The notes under the pieces are model-generated. The model saw nothing but the letters and a program-made list of their open reading frames with translations. It did not search any database and was not told where the DNA came from. Positions 23,001 through 33,000 of a stretch of DNA of 64,000 nt are shown piece by piece. Both the position numbers and the translations under genes were made by a program. This stretch comes from Macrostomum hystrix (Eukaryota > Platyhelminthes > Macrostomidae). Location: contig CATNEN010000039.1 in NCBI GenBank assembly GCA_950097015.1, positions 18,655,501 to 18,719,500 of the forward strand, in the 5' to 3' direction. The stretch's first letter is position 1. The number at the start of each line of letters is the position of its first letter.

Positions 23001-25688
23001 TCGTTCCACGCGCTTCAGTTCGGCATCCTCCTTCACAGTGTAGAATGTCACAGCGGCGCCCGATCGTCCGGCGCGTCCTGTCCGACCGGCCCGATGAATA
23101 TAGGCCTCCGTATCCTTGGGCGGATGGCACTGGATGACCAGATCAACATGCGGAATATCCAGACCTCTGGAGGCTACATCAGTAGTGACTAGCACTCTGT
23201 ATTTGCCGTCGCGAAATTTCTGCAAAACTAATTCTCGCTTATCCTGCGGTATGTCGCCGTGTAGGACGTGACAATCGCCGGACATAGCGGCGTGGGAAGC
23301 CAATTCATCGGCGTCGCGTTTTCGCTCGCAGAACACAATGCATCGGGCGCGAGGGCCGCCGCAACGGACGCGAATGACATCGGCTATGGCCGAACTGCGC
23401 GACGAGAACGGCGACAAGATTGCCAGGTGTTCCACTGTTTGAGAGGCCCGACCTTGGCCATCTCCGGTCACTAGGTCTAGCCGGATTAGATTGTTTGGGT
23501 CCAGGTATTTGGCTGAAGTCTCCTCAACCTGTGAAGGGTGGGGGCAATACAGCAGGTTCAGACTTCGGATCGATAGGTCGATAGTTCGAATCTTAACCCA
23601 ATTACAAGGGGAAACAAAACTACCAGTAGGTTTGTCTCTCGTTTTCTATCTATCTTTTTTCTATAATTTTGTAAAAATATAAAGCTTTATTAAACATGCT
23701 AAAACTACTAACTACCGAATGTTTCTTCATAATAATATTTAGTGTCATTTTTTCTGAAATAAAAAACGCGTGAACTATTATTTAACGTTACTTTTTAACG
23801 ACTTGATAAAAAGTAACGCTTTATTGCTTTTTTTAATTTCCCTAAAAATTAATACAGTTACTAACGGAGTATCTTTAATAAGGCCTCGACTTGTTAAAGA
23901 TAAAGACTCGTTGAAGATAAAGACTCGTTGAAGATAAAGACTCGTTGAAGATGCAAATGGCTATTCAGATTGTACATAAATACAAAATAACTAATTAGAT
24001 GACGAGGCTTTTACTATTATATCGACACTCCTAGTTACTCCCGCCGTTTACCTACTATATTATACTCTAATGAAGTGGTTAAAAAACTCACCCAGGACGG
24101 CATAGTGGCAGAAAACAGCAGCGTCTGCGGCCGTTCAATCACCGCCGGCTTCTCTTCTTCGTCGTAGGCTGAAAAGCCGTTTTCCTTTTTGACGCAGCTA
24201 CCATACAGCCTACTCAATAGTTGGTCGACGGGTTCGCGAAATCCCATATCAAGCATGCGATCAACTTCGTCTAGTACGACACGCTTAATATTATCCATCC
24301 TTAAGCAGCCTTGATTAACTAGGTCGACTACGCGACCCGGGGCGCCGACAACAATGTCCACACCGGCTGCTAGTGCGCTTCGGTGCTTCTCGTAAGGCAC
24401 ACCGCCGTAGACTGGCAGCACAGTCAGGCCGCTGCTAGGCGGACAGATGCCTGTGATATCGTCCGCTATCTGTTTAGCTAATTCTCGAGTTGGAGCCAGT
24501 ATTAGGACTCGCGGAGATCGAGCTTGCGACCTCTTTGCCGGCGTCTAAAAAAAAAGGCAACAATTTTTCTATGTTTATTAAATTATTAAATTAAATTATT
24601 AAATTATTAAATTTGAATTAATCAGCTGGAAACACACCTGAATGGATTTAAGCTGCACATTAATACCTACGAGTGTGTTTAAGCTGTATATAAATATCCT
24701 CGACAGTGTTTAAGCTGGATATAAATACCCTTGACAGTGTTTAAGCTGGATATAAATACCCTTGACAGTGTTTAAGCTGGATATAAATACCCTTGACAGT
24801 GTTTAAGCTGGATATAAATACCCTTGACAGTGTTTAAGCTGGATATAAATACCCTTGACAGTGTTTAAGCTGGATATAAATACCCACGACTGTGTTTGAG
24901 ATAGAAATTGTTTTTTCTAAAGTAAACCTGTCTGAAATTATCATGTTTTACAGCTAGCAAACGCTTTAACATCGTAATGACACAGGCTAGCGTAGGTTGT
25001 AGCCTAGTGGTAAGAGCGTCGGACTGACGACCTTTAGTAAGTCTTGCTTTAGCAAGACACTTTAATAATCTAGATTGCTTCGTTCAACTGTCTGTTAAAT
25101 GTGTCCAGCATTCACAGAGGTAGTTGAGGTCATGGGTCTGGCATCCCTCCCACAGTCTCTGGACTGAACAGCTGTACGCAGTCATTAGATGCACTGATCA
25201 TGTCTTTATGTTTTACTATTTTTTACTTTCTTTGTGCTTGTAGGTATAAGTAATAAAAGACTCACCGCGTTATTCTTGTCCTTCTTGTCTAGCAGCTGCA
25301 GCACTAAAGGCAGTCCGAAAGCTAAAGTTTTGCCTGTTCCAGTTCGCGATTGTACAATGACATCCCTGCCGGACATGATGTGCTCAAATGACTGTTGCTG
25401 TACAGGGAACAGAGCGGTAACGCCGCGCTCTCGAAGCTGTTTAGCTACCACTTTGGGCAGATTGTATTGTTCCAGGCTGCCCTCGACTATTGAATCATCG
25501 ACGGTGGGTGCAGTGGTATCCGCTTCATCTGCCGAGCCGGACTTCACTTTTATTGAAGTTATAAAATCATGCCCATTTTCTTCTTTAACTAGTTTCTTAG
25601 TTTTTTTCAGCTTTTTCTCTGATTTATTTTCCTTCTTTGGCGACTTCATCTTATTCTTTACTGGATGGATATTTGTCCCAACTAATAC
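20080..25688 (-). CDS. DDX21: DDX21/DDX50-type nucleolar RNA helicase (DEVD box, GUCT domain), 5 exons
   Basis: Exons (minus strand): 25688-25266 (ATG at 25649), 24544-24092, 23528-22987, 21787-21523, 20520-20080. This gives 694 residues from the ATG; human DDX21 has about 783 and DDX50 about 737. Introns 1, 2 and 4 are phase 0 and intron 3 is phase 2. A lysine-rich N-terminus is followed by the Q motif (FPVQQQSF), motif I SRTGTGKT (101-108), PTREL, GAPGR, motif II DEVD (220-223), SAT, TTDVASRGLDIP, and motif VI YIHRAGRTGRAGRSG. Next come the GUCT domain (KRVGAPS ... VHGKGYLFGALR) and a glycine/arginine-rich FRGGGGRGGGGF tail. DEVD instead of DEAD together with GUCT is the DDX21/DDX50 signature. 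Such enzymes act in the nucleolus in rRNA transcription and processing and unwind RNA and G-quadruplexes. A strong acceptor (ttttttctcacaag) lies 39 nt before the ATG, with the frame open to it, so another coding exon or a spliced leader is possible. Telling DDX21 from DDX50 is not possible here. Confidence 0.93.
20545..21515. repeat. 21-bp minisatellite in DDX21 intron 4
   Basis: Tandem units of aatctggtagataaacaatg plus one base, mixed with variants gatgattggt, aatagatcg and ttattatcatat. A longer block (20740-20860) recurs around 21030-21170. It fills the whole intron between exons 5 and 4. Confidence 0.93.
21838..22016 (-). mobile_element. SINE family 2 copy in DDX21 intron 3
   Basis: Minus-strand head (box B ggttcgattccg-like, read on + as cggaatcgaacccccgacct) with the body gctgcgtacgacttttcatt ... 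ccatggactggggagatgcc, shared with the copy at 47404-47688. Confidence 0.75.
22233..22500 (+). mobile_element. SINE family 1 copy in DDX21 intron 3
   Basis: tRNA-like head gtggcagagtagttaaggca ... aagctcgattccgcggcgag, then the family body through gtgctcaggagtcatcgaca and gcctcctcgctggctcgc. It lacks part of the body around the attcatttggggcgcagccg block. It is antisense to DDX21. Confidence 0.85.
22501..22980. other. Remainder of DDX21 intron 3
   Basis: Non-repetitive, moderately GC-rich, with a G9 run at 22510. No gene or array seen. Confidence 0.45.
23880..23950. repeat. Short tandem repeat in DDX21 intron 2
   Basis: Three to four copies of agataaagactcgttga. The rest of intron 2 (23529-24091) is AT-rich with nothing else seen apart from a possible box-B-like gatagttcgaatc near 23580. 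Confidence 0.75.
24650..24895. repeat. 31-bp minisatellite in DDX21 intron 1
   Basis: About eight copies of a 31-bp unit with core gtttaagctggatataaata followed by cccttgacagt. The central units are identical, so the array is young. Confidence 0.93.
24996..25195 (+). mobile_element. SINE family 2 copy in DDX21 intron 1
   Basis: Head gttgtagcctagtggtaaga gcgtcggac with box A. The body, read in reverse complement relative to the 47404 copy, includes cagtctctggactgaacagc and tgtacgcagtc. Box B is disrupted by an internal change. Confidence 0.6.
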
Positions 25689-25699
25689 CTTGTGAGAAA

Positions 25700-26336
25700 A
25701 AATGCAAGAATGAGATTAAATGTCATGAGATTCCATTAAGTTAAGTAGATTTTTTGTGCCAAATCAAAACCTATTCCAAATCATATTGATTTATAAAGAA
25801 TAATGTAAGAATAAAATAAAGCAAATATAAGGGAAATGTGTTTTAATTACTTATAGTTTAAGATTTTTGTTTAATCATATAACTTATGCTGAAAGTACGT
25901 GGAATAAAAGAACACTTCATTTTGTTTTAATCTTAAATGCTTCCCAGATCTTAGTTAAAAGATCTGGGAACTACTCAAACTGGAAGTACAATAGTAAGTA
26001 GTTTTCAATCTCAATAAAAACTAATTCCCACCCATTTACTAGTCGTTTTAAGTGGTTAGGACATATTTGTTTATATGTGATTACAGAAAATGACAAGACT
26101 GTCCATTGGGGGTTGAGTCTAGGGCCATTGGTGTGCCAGTTAGGGAAATGGCTTGCTGAAGTAATTGGTGCTTTCACTTCATTAGCTAGTACAGGGTGAT
26201 ATTTGAGCTAAATAAAAACTTATTTAATTAATATTATATACAAATAGGCTCTAAACTGTAGAATGATTGTGAAAATAGCAAAATGATCATTTCGTAAACT
26301 GAAGTTGCAGCAAACTGACTGTTATATTTCACAGGT
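25700..26336. other. Region upstream of the DDX21 coding start
   Basis: AT-rich, no supported gene. It should contain an upstream DDX21 exon or promoter if the first coding exon is not the first exon; no clear candidate is visible. Confidence 0.4.
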
Positions 26337-26995
26337 AAACAGTTGCTTCGGCTATAGGCATTTCAGCCAAAAGCCATTTCAGCCTCAAACCATTTCAGCC
26401 ACAAACCATTTTGGCCACAAAATAGTTTGGCCCTATACTTAATTAAACTCACAACATTCTTACGGCTAAACTCTAATTTATTTAAGTTGTTAATTTTTTT
26501 TATACCAACATTGGAAAGCAAGAATTTGACTTCTAATAATTTGACTTCTACAATGACAAAAAAATTAATTTTTAAATACAATATGCTTGAAGTATTTGCA
26601 CAGTATAAAAGTAATAAAAGAAGAGGACTTGGTATACAAAGAATAGTAAAAATGTGAATATTCTGCACCAATACAAATAGTTTAGTACTGCCGATGAGTA
26701 GGCCTATATTTCATTATTTCACTATTTTATGCGCAATGGGTAGCTAACTAAGCTAAATACATAGGCATTGAATTGTTGATTCAATTGACTGAGTGCAAAA
26801 GTTATCAGATGTAAATTTGTCAGATGTACAGATCTTTAGGCTTCAACTCATTTTAAGGACTGCTTTAATGTACTAAAAATTATGGACAATGTAATGTAGC
26901 ATTATAGTGCCCATTTGGCTTTTGGCCAAAATGGCTATGGCCGAAATGGTTTTTGGCCAAAGTGGCTATGGCCAAAACGGCGAAACTGCATATAT
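26337..26995. mobile_element. Foldback/MITE-like element with ggccaaaa-repeat arms
   Basis: The left arm (26337-26435) is a series of ccatttcagccacaaa/ccattttggccacaaa units. The right arm (26912-26992) is their reverse complement (ggcttttggccaaaatggct, ggccaaagtggctatggcc). The ends pair imperfectly (cagttgcttcggc against rc of gccgaaactgc-like sequence). About 470 bp of AT-rich sequence between the arms has no transposase. Confidence 0.7.
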
Positions 26996-26999
26996 AAAA

Positions 27000-27790
27000 T
27001 TGACTTCCCAATACAAAGTCAAAGGTCTTCTTAGCTTACAGCCAATGACTAATACTTAAACTCTTAATTTGTTTAGAACTTTTGGTAGAATGAGAAATTA
27101 GAGTTTGACTCCCAAAACAACACTTGCATATATACCTGTTAGGAGGGTGGCTTGCTCAGTATATTCAAACAAGTAGATCATACAAACAAAAAAGCAATTC
27201 TTTGACTTTGTTGCTAAAAAGTATTTTATGTAAGTTTAAAGCCATTAAAACAGTAAAATAAAGGCATATTACAATTGAGAATGCCTCTTTTCATAAACAT
27301 TCTATCTTTCAGGAACTTTCTGGGGATTGACCGAGATTGTTTATTTAAAGCCACATAGGCCCAATCAACAATAAGAGCAATGGTCAGGGATCATTAAAGG
27401 AAATAATGACTATTCAATCATTCTGCAATGTGAATAAAGTGGGCATTATTGGTATAGTTCCATGTGGATAAATTTAGCACTATTCACATGGGACCATGGC
27501 AATCAATAAGCACTAGTTTGAGAATCTTATTCATAATTAGTTAGCATTTTTTGTAAAAAAAATATTATTGTGGTAGTGTGTTTTAAAGGTTTTCATTTTT
27601 GTATATATGTTTTATCATTTCTTACATTATAAAATTAGTAAAAATTTAAAATCAAAAATGCGCCAAAAAAATATTTTGTTTTACTTTTTACCATCATAAA
27701 AAATAATACTGTATATAAATATTTTGTTTTACTTTCTACAGTGTAAATATTATTATGTAAAATGTTTCAATTTAAACAAACGCTAAGTTT
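27000..27790. other. AT-rich intergenic stretch with a solo foldback end
   Basis: No gene. At about 27450-27525 the sequence ccatgtggataaatttagca ... gggaccatgg resembles the terminal repeat of the foldback element at 30375-31915, so this is probably a solitary fragment. Confidence 0.45.
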
Positions 27791-27795
27791 TACTG

Positions 27796-28425
27796 TATAT
27801 ATATAGCTGCGATTTTTGACCAAGAAAATAAAGTTGTTGTGAGTTGAGAGTTGTGTGTTAAGTTGTGTAAAGTGTAAAGTGTTAAGTGTGTGTTTTAAAG
27901 CAAATTTCGAAGTTTCAAGTGTTACATTGTGTTATTCATTTTAAGAGAAGATAGTAGTGAGAAATATACTCAGAACTATACTAAGAATTATACTCAGAAT
28001 TATACTAAGAATATTACAAAAGAGAAACTGCTATAACTCTAATCTCGGGGACGCCTAATTGACTGGAGACGCATACAGTTGCCTAATTACCACTTGTGCA
28101 AACATATACACTACCATTTGAGAAGTTAAAACGGCCCATTTAAGGACTGCCAGTTAAAAATCTATTAAATTAAGGCAATAGCAGTGGGATCTTAATTAAT
28201 AATTTTGCCCTGCAACAACTTTAGTGGCATTCGGTGAAATTAGATAATTAATTAGCTTAAGAAGTAAAGACCTGGTACAACTTTGGTGGCATCATTGAGA
28301 TAAATACATAACAAAGAAATTAGGCCTGTAACAACTTTGGCGGCAGCGGTGGGATAGTTAATTTCCACCTATAACAACTTTAGTGGCATTCAGTAGGGAT
28401 CTCAAATATTATAAAATAGGCCTTC
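27796..28425 (+). mobile_element. LTR-like relic with repeated tRNA-Leu primer-binding-site-like motifs
   Basis: A TATA-like run (27796-27806) and an AATAAA (~27824) precede four acaactttrgyggca repeats (28214, 28274, 28331, 28371). At 28338-28355 the sequence tggcggcagcggtgggat nearly complements the 3' end of a eukaryotic tRNA-Leu as I remember it (TCCCACCGCTGCCACCA), the expected form of a primer-binding site just after an LTR. No gag or pol frame follows. It may be a decayed LTR element or derivative. Confidence 0.4.
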
Positions 28426-28435
28426 AACATTATTA

Positions 28436-29097
28436 ACTAGGGTAATGTATCATCAACCAAACAAGAATATGGATTTTTTAACTTCGAACCTAAGCTCTAC
28501 AGATTTTGTATTTAAGATATGATTATAAATCAAAAGCCAAGTTATAGAAAACATTTATAACTTTCTAAAAAGTATATGCTTTTGCTATTTTGTCAAATAG
28601 GAAAAAAGTTATTCATGTTTTTCATCTAAACCCAAACAATGATTTTCATATATCTTCAAACTGAATGGAGAATTTGATGTTCGGTTTTACAGTTTGAGTG
28701 AGTGGTTTAATCTTATTTTAAGGAGTGAACTATCATGAATTGTCATTTGATAGGCCCTAGAATTTTTCATGCTCTATAAATAACTACATTTATGGTCATT
28801 TAATTGGAAAGCAACTGCATACAATCTTAGTCTAAAGTACATGCTGATAAAATGTTGTTAAAAAGTATGCTTTTGTGAAAAAAATTTCTACTGAAATGTC
28901 AATATCTTTCCTTCCTTTTAATGCTTCATTTTCATTGCATGTCATGCCTCAGCTTATAGATAATTTATTTGACTTTTAAATTAGTTGTTCTGTGAAACAC
29001 AATAGCTTGTTTCTGTCTTACATAAGACCAAGGAAGGAGTCAAAATTCTTGTTCGGTTTTGAAGATACACTGTTCGGTTGATGATACATTAACCTAC
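28436..29097 (+). mobile_element. MITE-like element, copy 1
   Basis: A ~660-bp AT-rich element also present at 30681-31278 (about 85% similar by eye). Both copies start with taatgtatcatcaaccaaac and end with the near reverse complement (gttcggttgatgatacatta), giving a ~20-bp terminal inverted repeat. Subterminal ttgttcggttttgaagatac repeats occur. No coding capacity. Confidence 0.75.
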
Positions 29098-29950
29098 ACA
29101 TGACACGTCGACACAACATAGTTTAGGCCTAGCTTCAGAATATTATAGCGAGCAACTAAAAGCTGTACTCTAAAAACAAAATATTTTTGTGCACTGGCTT
29201 TTCGATCGAACTATAGAAATTCATCAGTCACCATCAAGATTTACAGACTAGGTGGCCTAAGCTAAACAAACTTTGACACTTTCGAAAATTCACAATTGAC
29301 ATATGACACAAATAACACGACATGGATTCAAACTTTTATGTTTCTGTTTTGGTGCTTGATGGTGTCATGTTAATTGTTTCACGTGATGTTCCATGTTCGG
29401 AAACTGTTCCTTTTGTTTTCAGCAACATATTGTATTGACCGAGAAATGTTGTGCATCCAACATTCAACATTACAATGTTGTGCATATGTAAAATCAATTT
29501 CACATTATTCACGCACATTGTTTAAAACAAAAGGTTTCAAGAAATTTTCTTGTTATTTTTTGTTTTTGCAAAATCAAGTATATGCATTAATTCAGGTAGT
29601 AAAATAACTTTTATTGTAGTCTTATTCTACTAATTAAGCTGCCTGTATGAAAAAAAAACAATCCACACGATGTATGACAATTTAAAATTCAGTCGCGACT
29701 AAAAGACAGTTTTGAATAACAATGTATTAAATACATGACTTATAACGGCTAGGAAATTAATTGTTGTTTTTTAATAAATAATCAGATCCGTAATCATTTG
29801 TAGTAACTGCTTGTATAAGCTTACTTAAATTTTCACGTCAGTTGCTAAAAATCATTTTAGTTTACACATTCCATTCGTGCTAGACAGCTAGAGTCCTAAG
29901 AGTCGCTCTGCTCTGCTATAATAAAGAGGTTCTTTAATTTGTTTTCAACT
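29098..29950. other. STT3B upstream region
   Basis: AT-rich, no supported gene or array. It must contain the promoter of the plus-strand STT3B gene or an upstream non-coding exon, since a strong acceptor (tttgttttcaacttgcag, ending at 29955) lies 63 bases before the start codon. Confidence 0.5.
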
Positions 29951-30018
29951 TGCAGGTCATTTTAGTCTATATATTTTTTAAAGTACAAAATAGTTTACAA
30001 AAATACTTTGCTAAAACA

Positions 30019-33000
30019 ATGGGTGAAGGCCTACAAATTGGAGCTACAGGATGGACAAGCCTAATAACAGTGTTTGTTCTTGGTCTTGCCTGGATTGCTG
30101 GATTTAGTTCAAGGCTTTTTAGTGTCATCAGATATGAAAGTATTATTCACGAGTTTGACCCCTGGTTTAACTACCGTGCAACTGCTCATATGGTGGAAAA
30201 TGGCTTTTATGACTTCCTGAACTGGTTTGATGAAAGAGCTTGGTATCCTTTAGGTCGTATTGTTGGTGGCACAGTATATCCTGGACTAATGGTTACTTCT
30301 GGTAAGTCATGCTACTTAATTTGCTTTTTGTATCTAAATTAGCTGTTTATATTTAACTACCCATTATTTATTGACAGCTTATTCCCATGGTCCTGTGCCG
30401 ATAATTTCAAATTTATCCACACTGATCAGTGCCAATAATTTTCTGCTTATCCACATAGCAGCTTGTATGAATAGGTCTAAAACTCTTTATATATGCCATG
30501 CCGTTAATTTCAGTTTAATCCACTCGGTTCTGTTCTTTGAAACAAGGCCCTTTCAGGTTTGAACGTTTTGCTGAACCCTCGAGCCAATAGATTGACAACT
30601 AGTGTGTTACGACAGTGTTACTACATTTTGATCTACACATTCATTAACCAACATGAATGTCATCCTATTTTATTTTTGTAATAGGGTAATGTATCATCAA
30701 CCAAACAAGAATGTGTATTTTTTAACTTCAAACCTACGCTACAGATTTTCTATTTAAGATATCTGCTAAAGTATCTGCTTTTGCTATTTTATCAAATAGA
30801 AAAAAGTTATTCCTGCTTTTTATCTAAAACTAAACAATGAGTTTCATGTATCTTCAAACCAAACAGAGAATTTGATGTTTGGTTTTACGATTTGAGTGAG
30901 TGGTTTAATCTTATTTTAAGGAGTGAACTATCATGAATTATGTAATTTGAAAGCATTTTTCATGCTCTATAAATAACTAAATTTATGGTCATTTAATTGG
31001 CAAGCAACCACATACAATCTTCATCTAAAGTACATACTGAAAAAAATGTTAAAAGTATGCTTTTGCAATAAAAAATTCTACTGAAAAATCAATATCTTTC
31101 TTTCCTCTTAATGCTTCATTGCACATCATGCCTCAGCTTGTAGATAATTTCTTCAACTTTCAAATTAGTTGTTCTGTGAAACACAATAGCTTGTTTCTGT
31201 CTTGCACGAGACTTCTTGCAAAGAAGTCAAAATTCTTGTTCGGTTTTGAAGATACACTGTTTGGTTGATGTTACATTACAATAGCAACTTACTAAATCTT
31301 TTGTCATCATTAGGTGTTTTCATTCGAATTGTATTGACTTAGAAACATACATGCGCAACCTCCCAAATCTTAGCCGGCCGTGTGACTTAGTTTTTGCTCT
31401 CATTTGCAACTTAGTTCATTTCATTGCTCTATTTACGACTTAGTTTGCTCTCATTTGCTCTCTTTTTCTCTCCCCTTTTTCCTTTTCTTCACACCTTCCT
31501 TTTTTGTCCCTTGGTCCCCCCTTTGATTTTTTTGCGCTTGGTCTATTGGTTTTTGCAACTTACCTTGCTTGGCCCTCGTTTCACCCAGCCGGTTTGGCCG
31601 GGTCGGCCGGGTGTTACGCATGTATGCTTAGAAAGTAAGAAGTCAATCAAAGAAAATCATAAAAGTCAACCAGCAGAATTCTAGTCAGCACCAAACTCGT
31701 CATACATATTATACATCATTGTTATTATTTTACACTATGCATTGATAGTGTACACTATACACTATACTCTGAAGCAAAAGCCTTATGCTCAGAAAAGAAT
31801 AGGTTGGGACTTGAAAGTAGACCTATTTCTACAAGCTGCCGTGTGGATAAGCAGAAAATTATGGGCACGGATCCATGTGGATAAAATTGAAATTATAGGC
31901 ACCGGACCATGGGAATAAGCACTTCCTTATATATTTTAGCAGAATGGCTAATTATGTGTATTGACTAGCATTTGACTGAAGCCACATTGACATTATATAG
32001 CTATAGATAAAGCTGTTGTGAGTGTAGCTTTTGCCACAATATATATATCAACATATGTCGTAGGGCTAATTAATCCTACTGCTGTTACCAAAGTTGTCGT
32101 AGGGCTATCTTTCTTACTAAACTCTTAATTCTAACAATGCCACCAAAGTTGTTGCAGGGTTATTTTACAATAGGTAATATTTTACTGAATATCACCAGAG
32201 TTGTCATAGTGCTTATACACTTTATTCAAATACTGTCTTTATGTCAATCTTATGAATGTCTTTAATTATTTGCTTTATGCACTTCTTATTTCAATTCAAA
32301 TTTGTTAGTGTTTATGTATTTAATCTGTTAGCATTATATGTTCAATATGGCCATTATTTATCCTCTATAGTCACTTCTACTTATAACTTTACTGCATTAT
32401 TTCTATAAGTACTCTTTATTGGTATTTATCCATCTTTTATCAGTCTTTCTCACTCTTCAATTACTCTTCAATCTATCTTCAATTCAATCTTCAGTTCATC
32501 TTGGGCTTTACCAGTGGATCTAGATTTACAGCTCTCTCTTACTCAGTTTACTTCTCTTTTGCAATGTCTCTTTCAAATAACTTCAACACAAACACTTCAA
32601 GAAAAAGTCAAATAATCATATCAGATAGATGTGTTTTTGGAATCTTACTTTTGAAATACAAGAAACATTTATGTGTTGGTAGACAGATCAGTTCCAAGGT
32701 CAAGATGATAATCAATTGTATTATTGTCGCAGATATCTATTTGACACACTTTGATAGCACATGCTAATTGGAATTTCAATTTAGTTAAATTAGTGGCACT
32801 AACAAAATATTATATGTGTTGTAGTAGTGCATTCAAATTTAGCAGTAATAAGTGCTCATCACTCTGACCATATAACAATATTTTATTTATAATTATAGTC
32901 TTGTACAGATGGAATATATATTCAGTATTCAGATTCCATATTTACAAAGTTGCTGCTGTAATTTACTGGTTTATATTTATAGTAGATAAATATATATATT

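Noticed and set aside
31424-31684. 86-residue hydrophobic frame in STT3B intron 1
   Set aside because: It lies in a pyrimidine-rich stretch inside the foldback element, and the hydrophobicity simply follows from the T/C composition.
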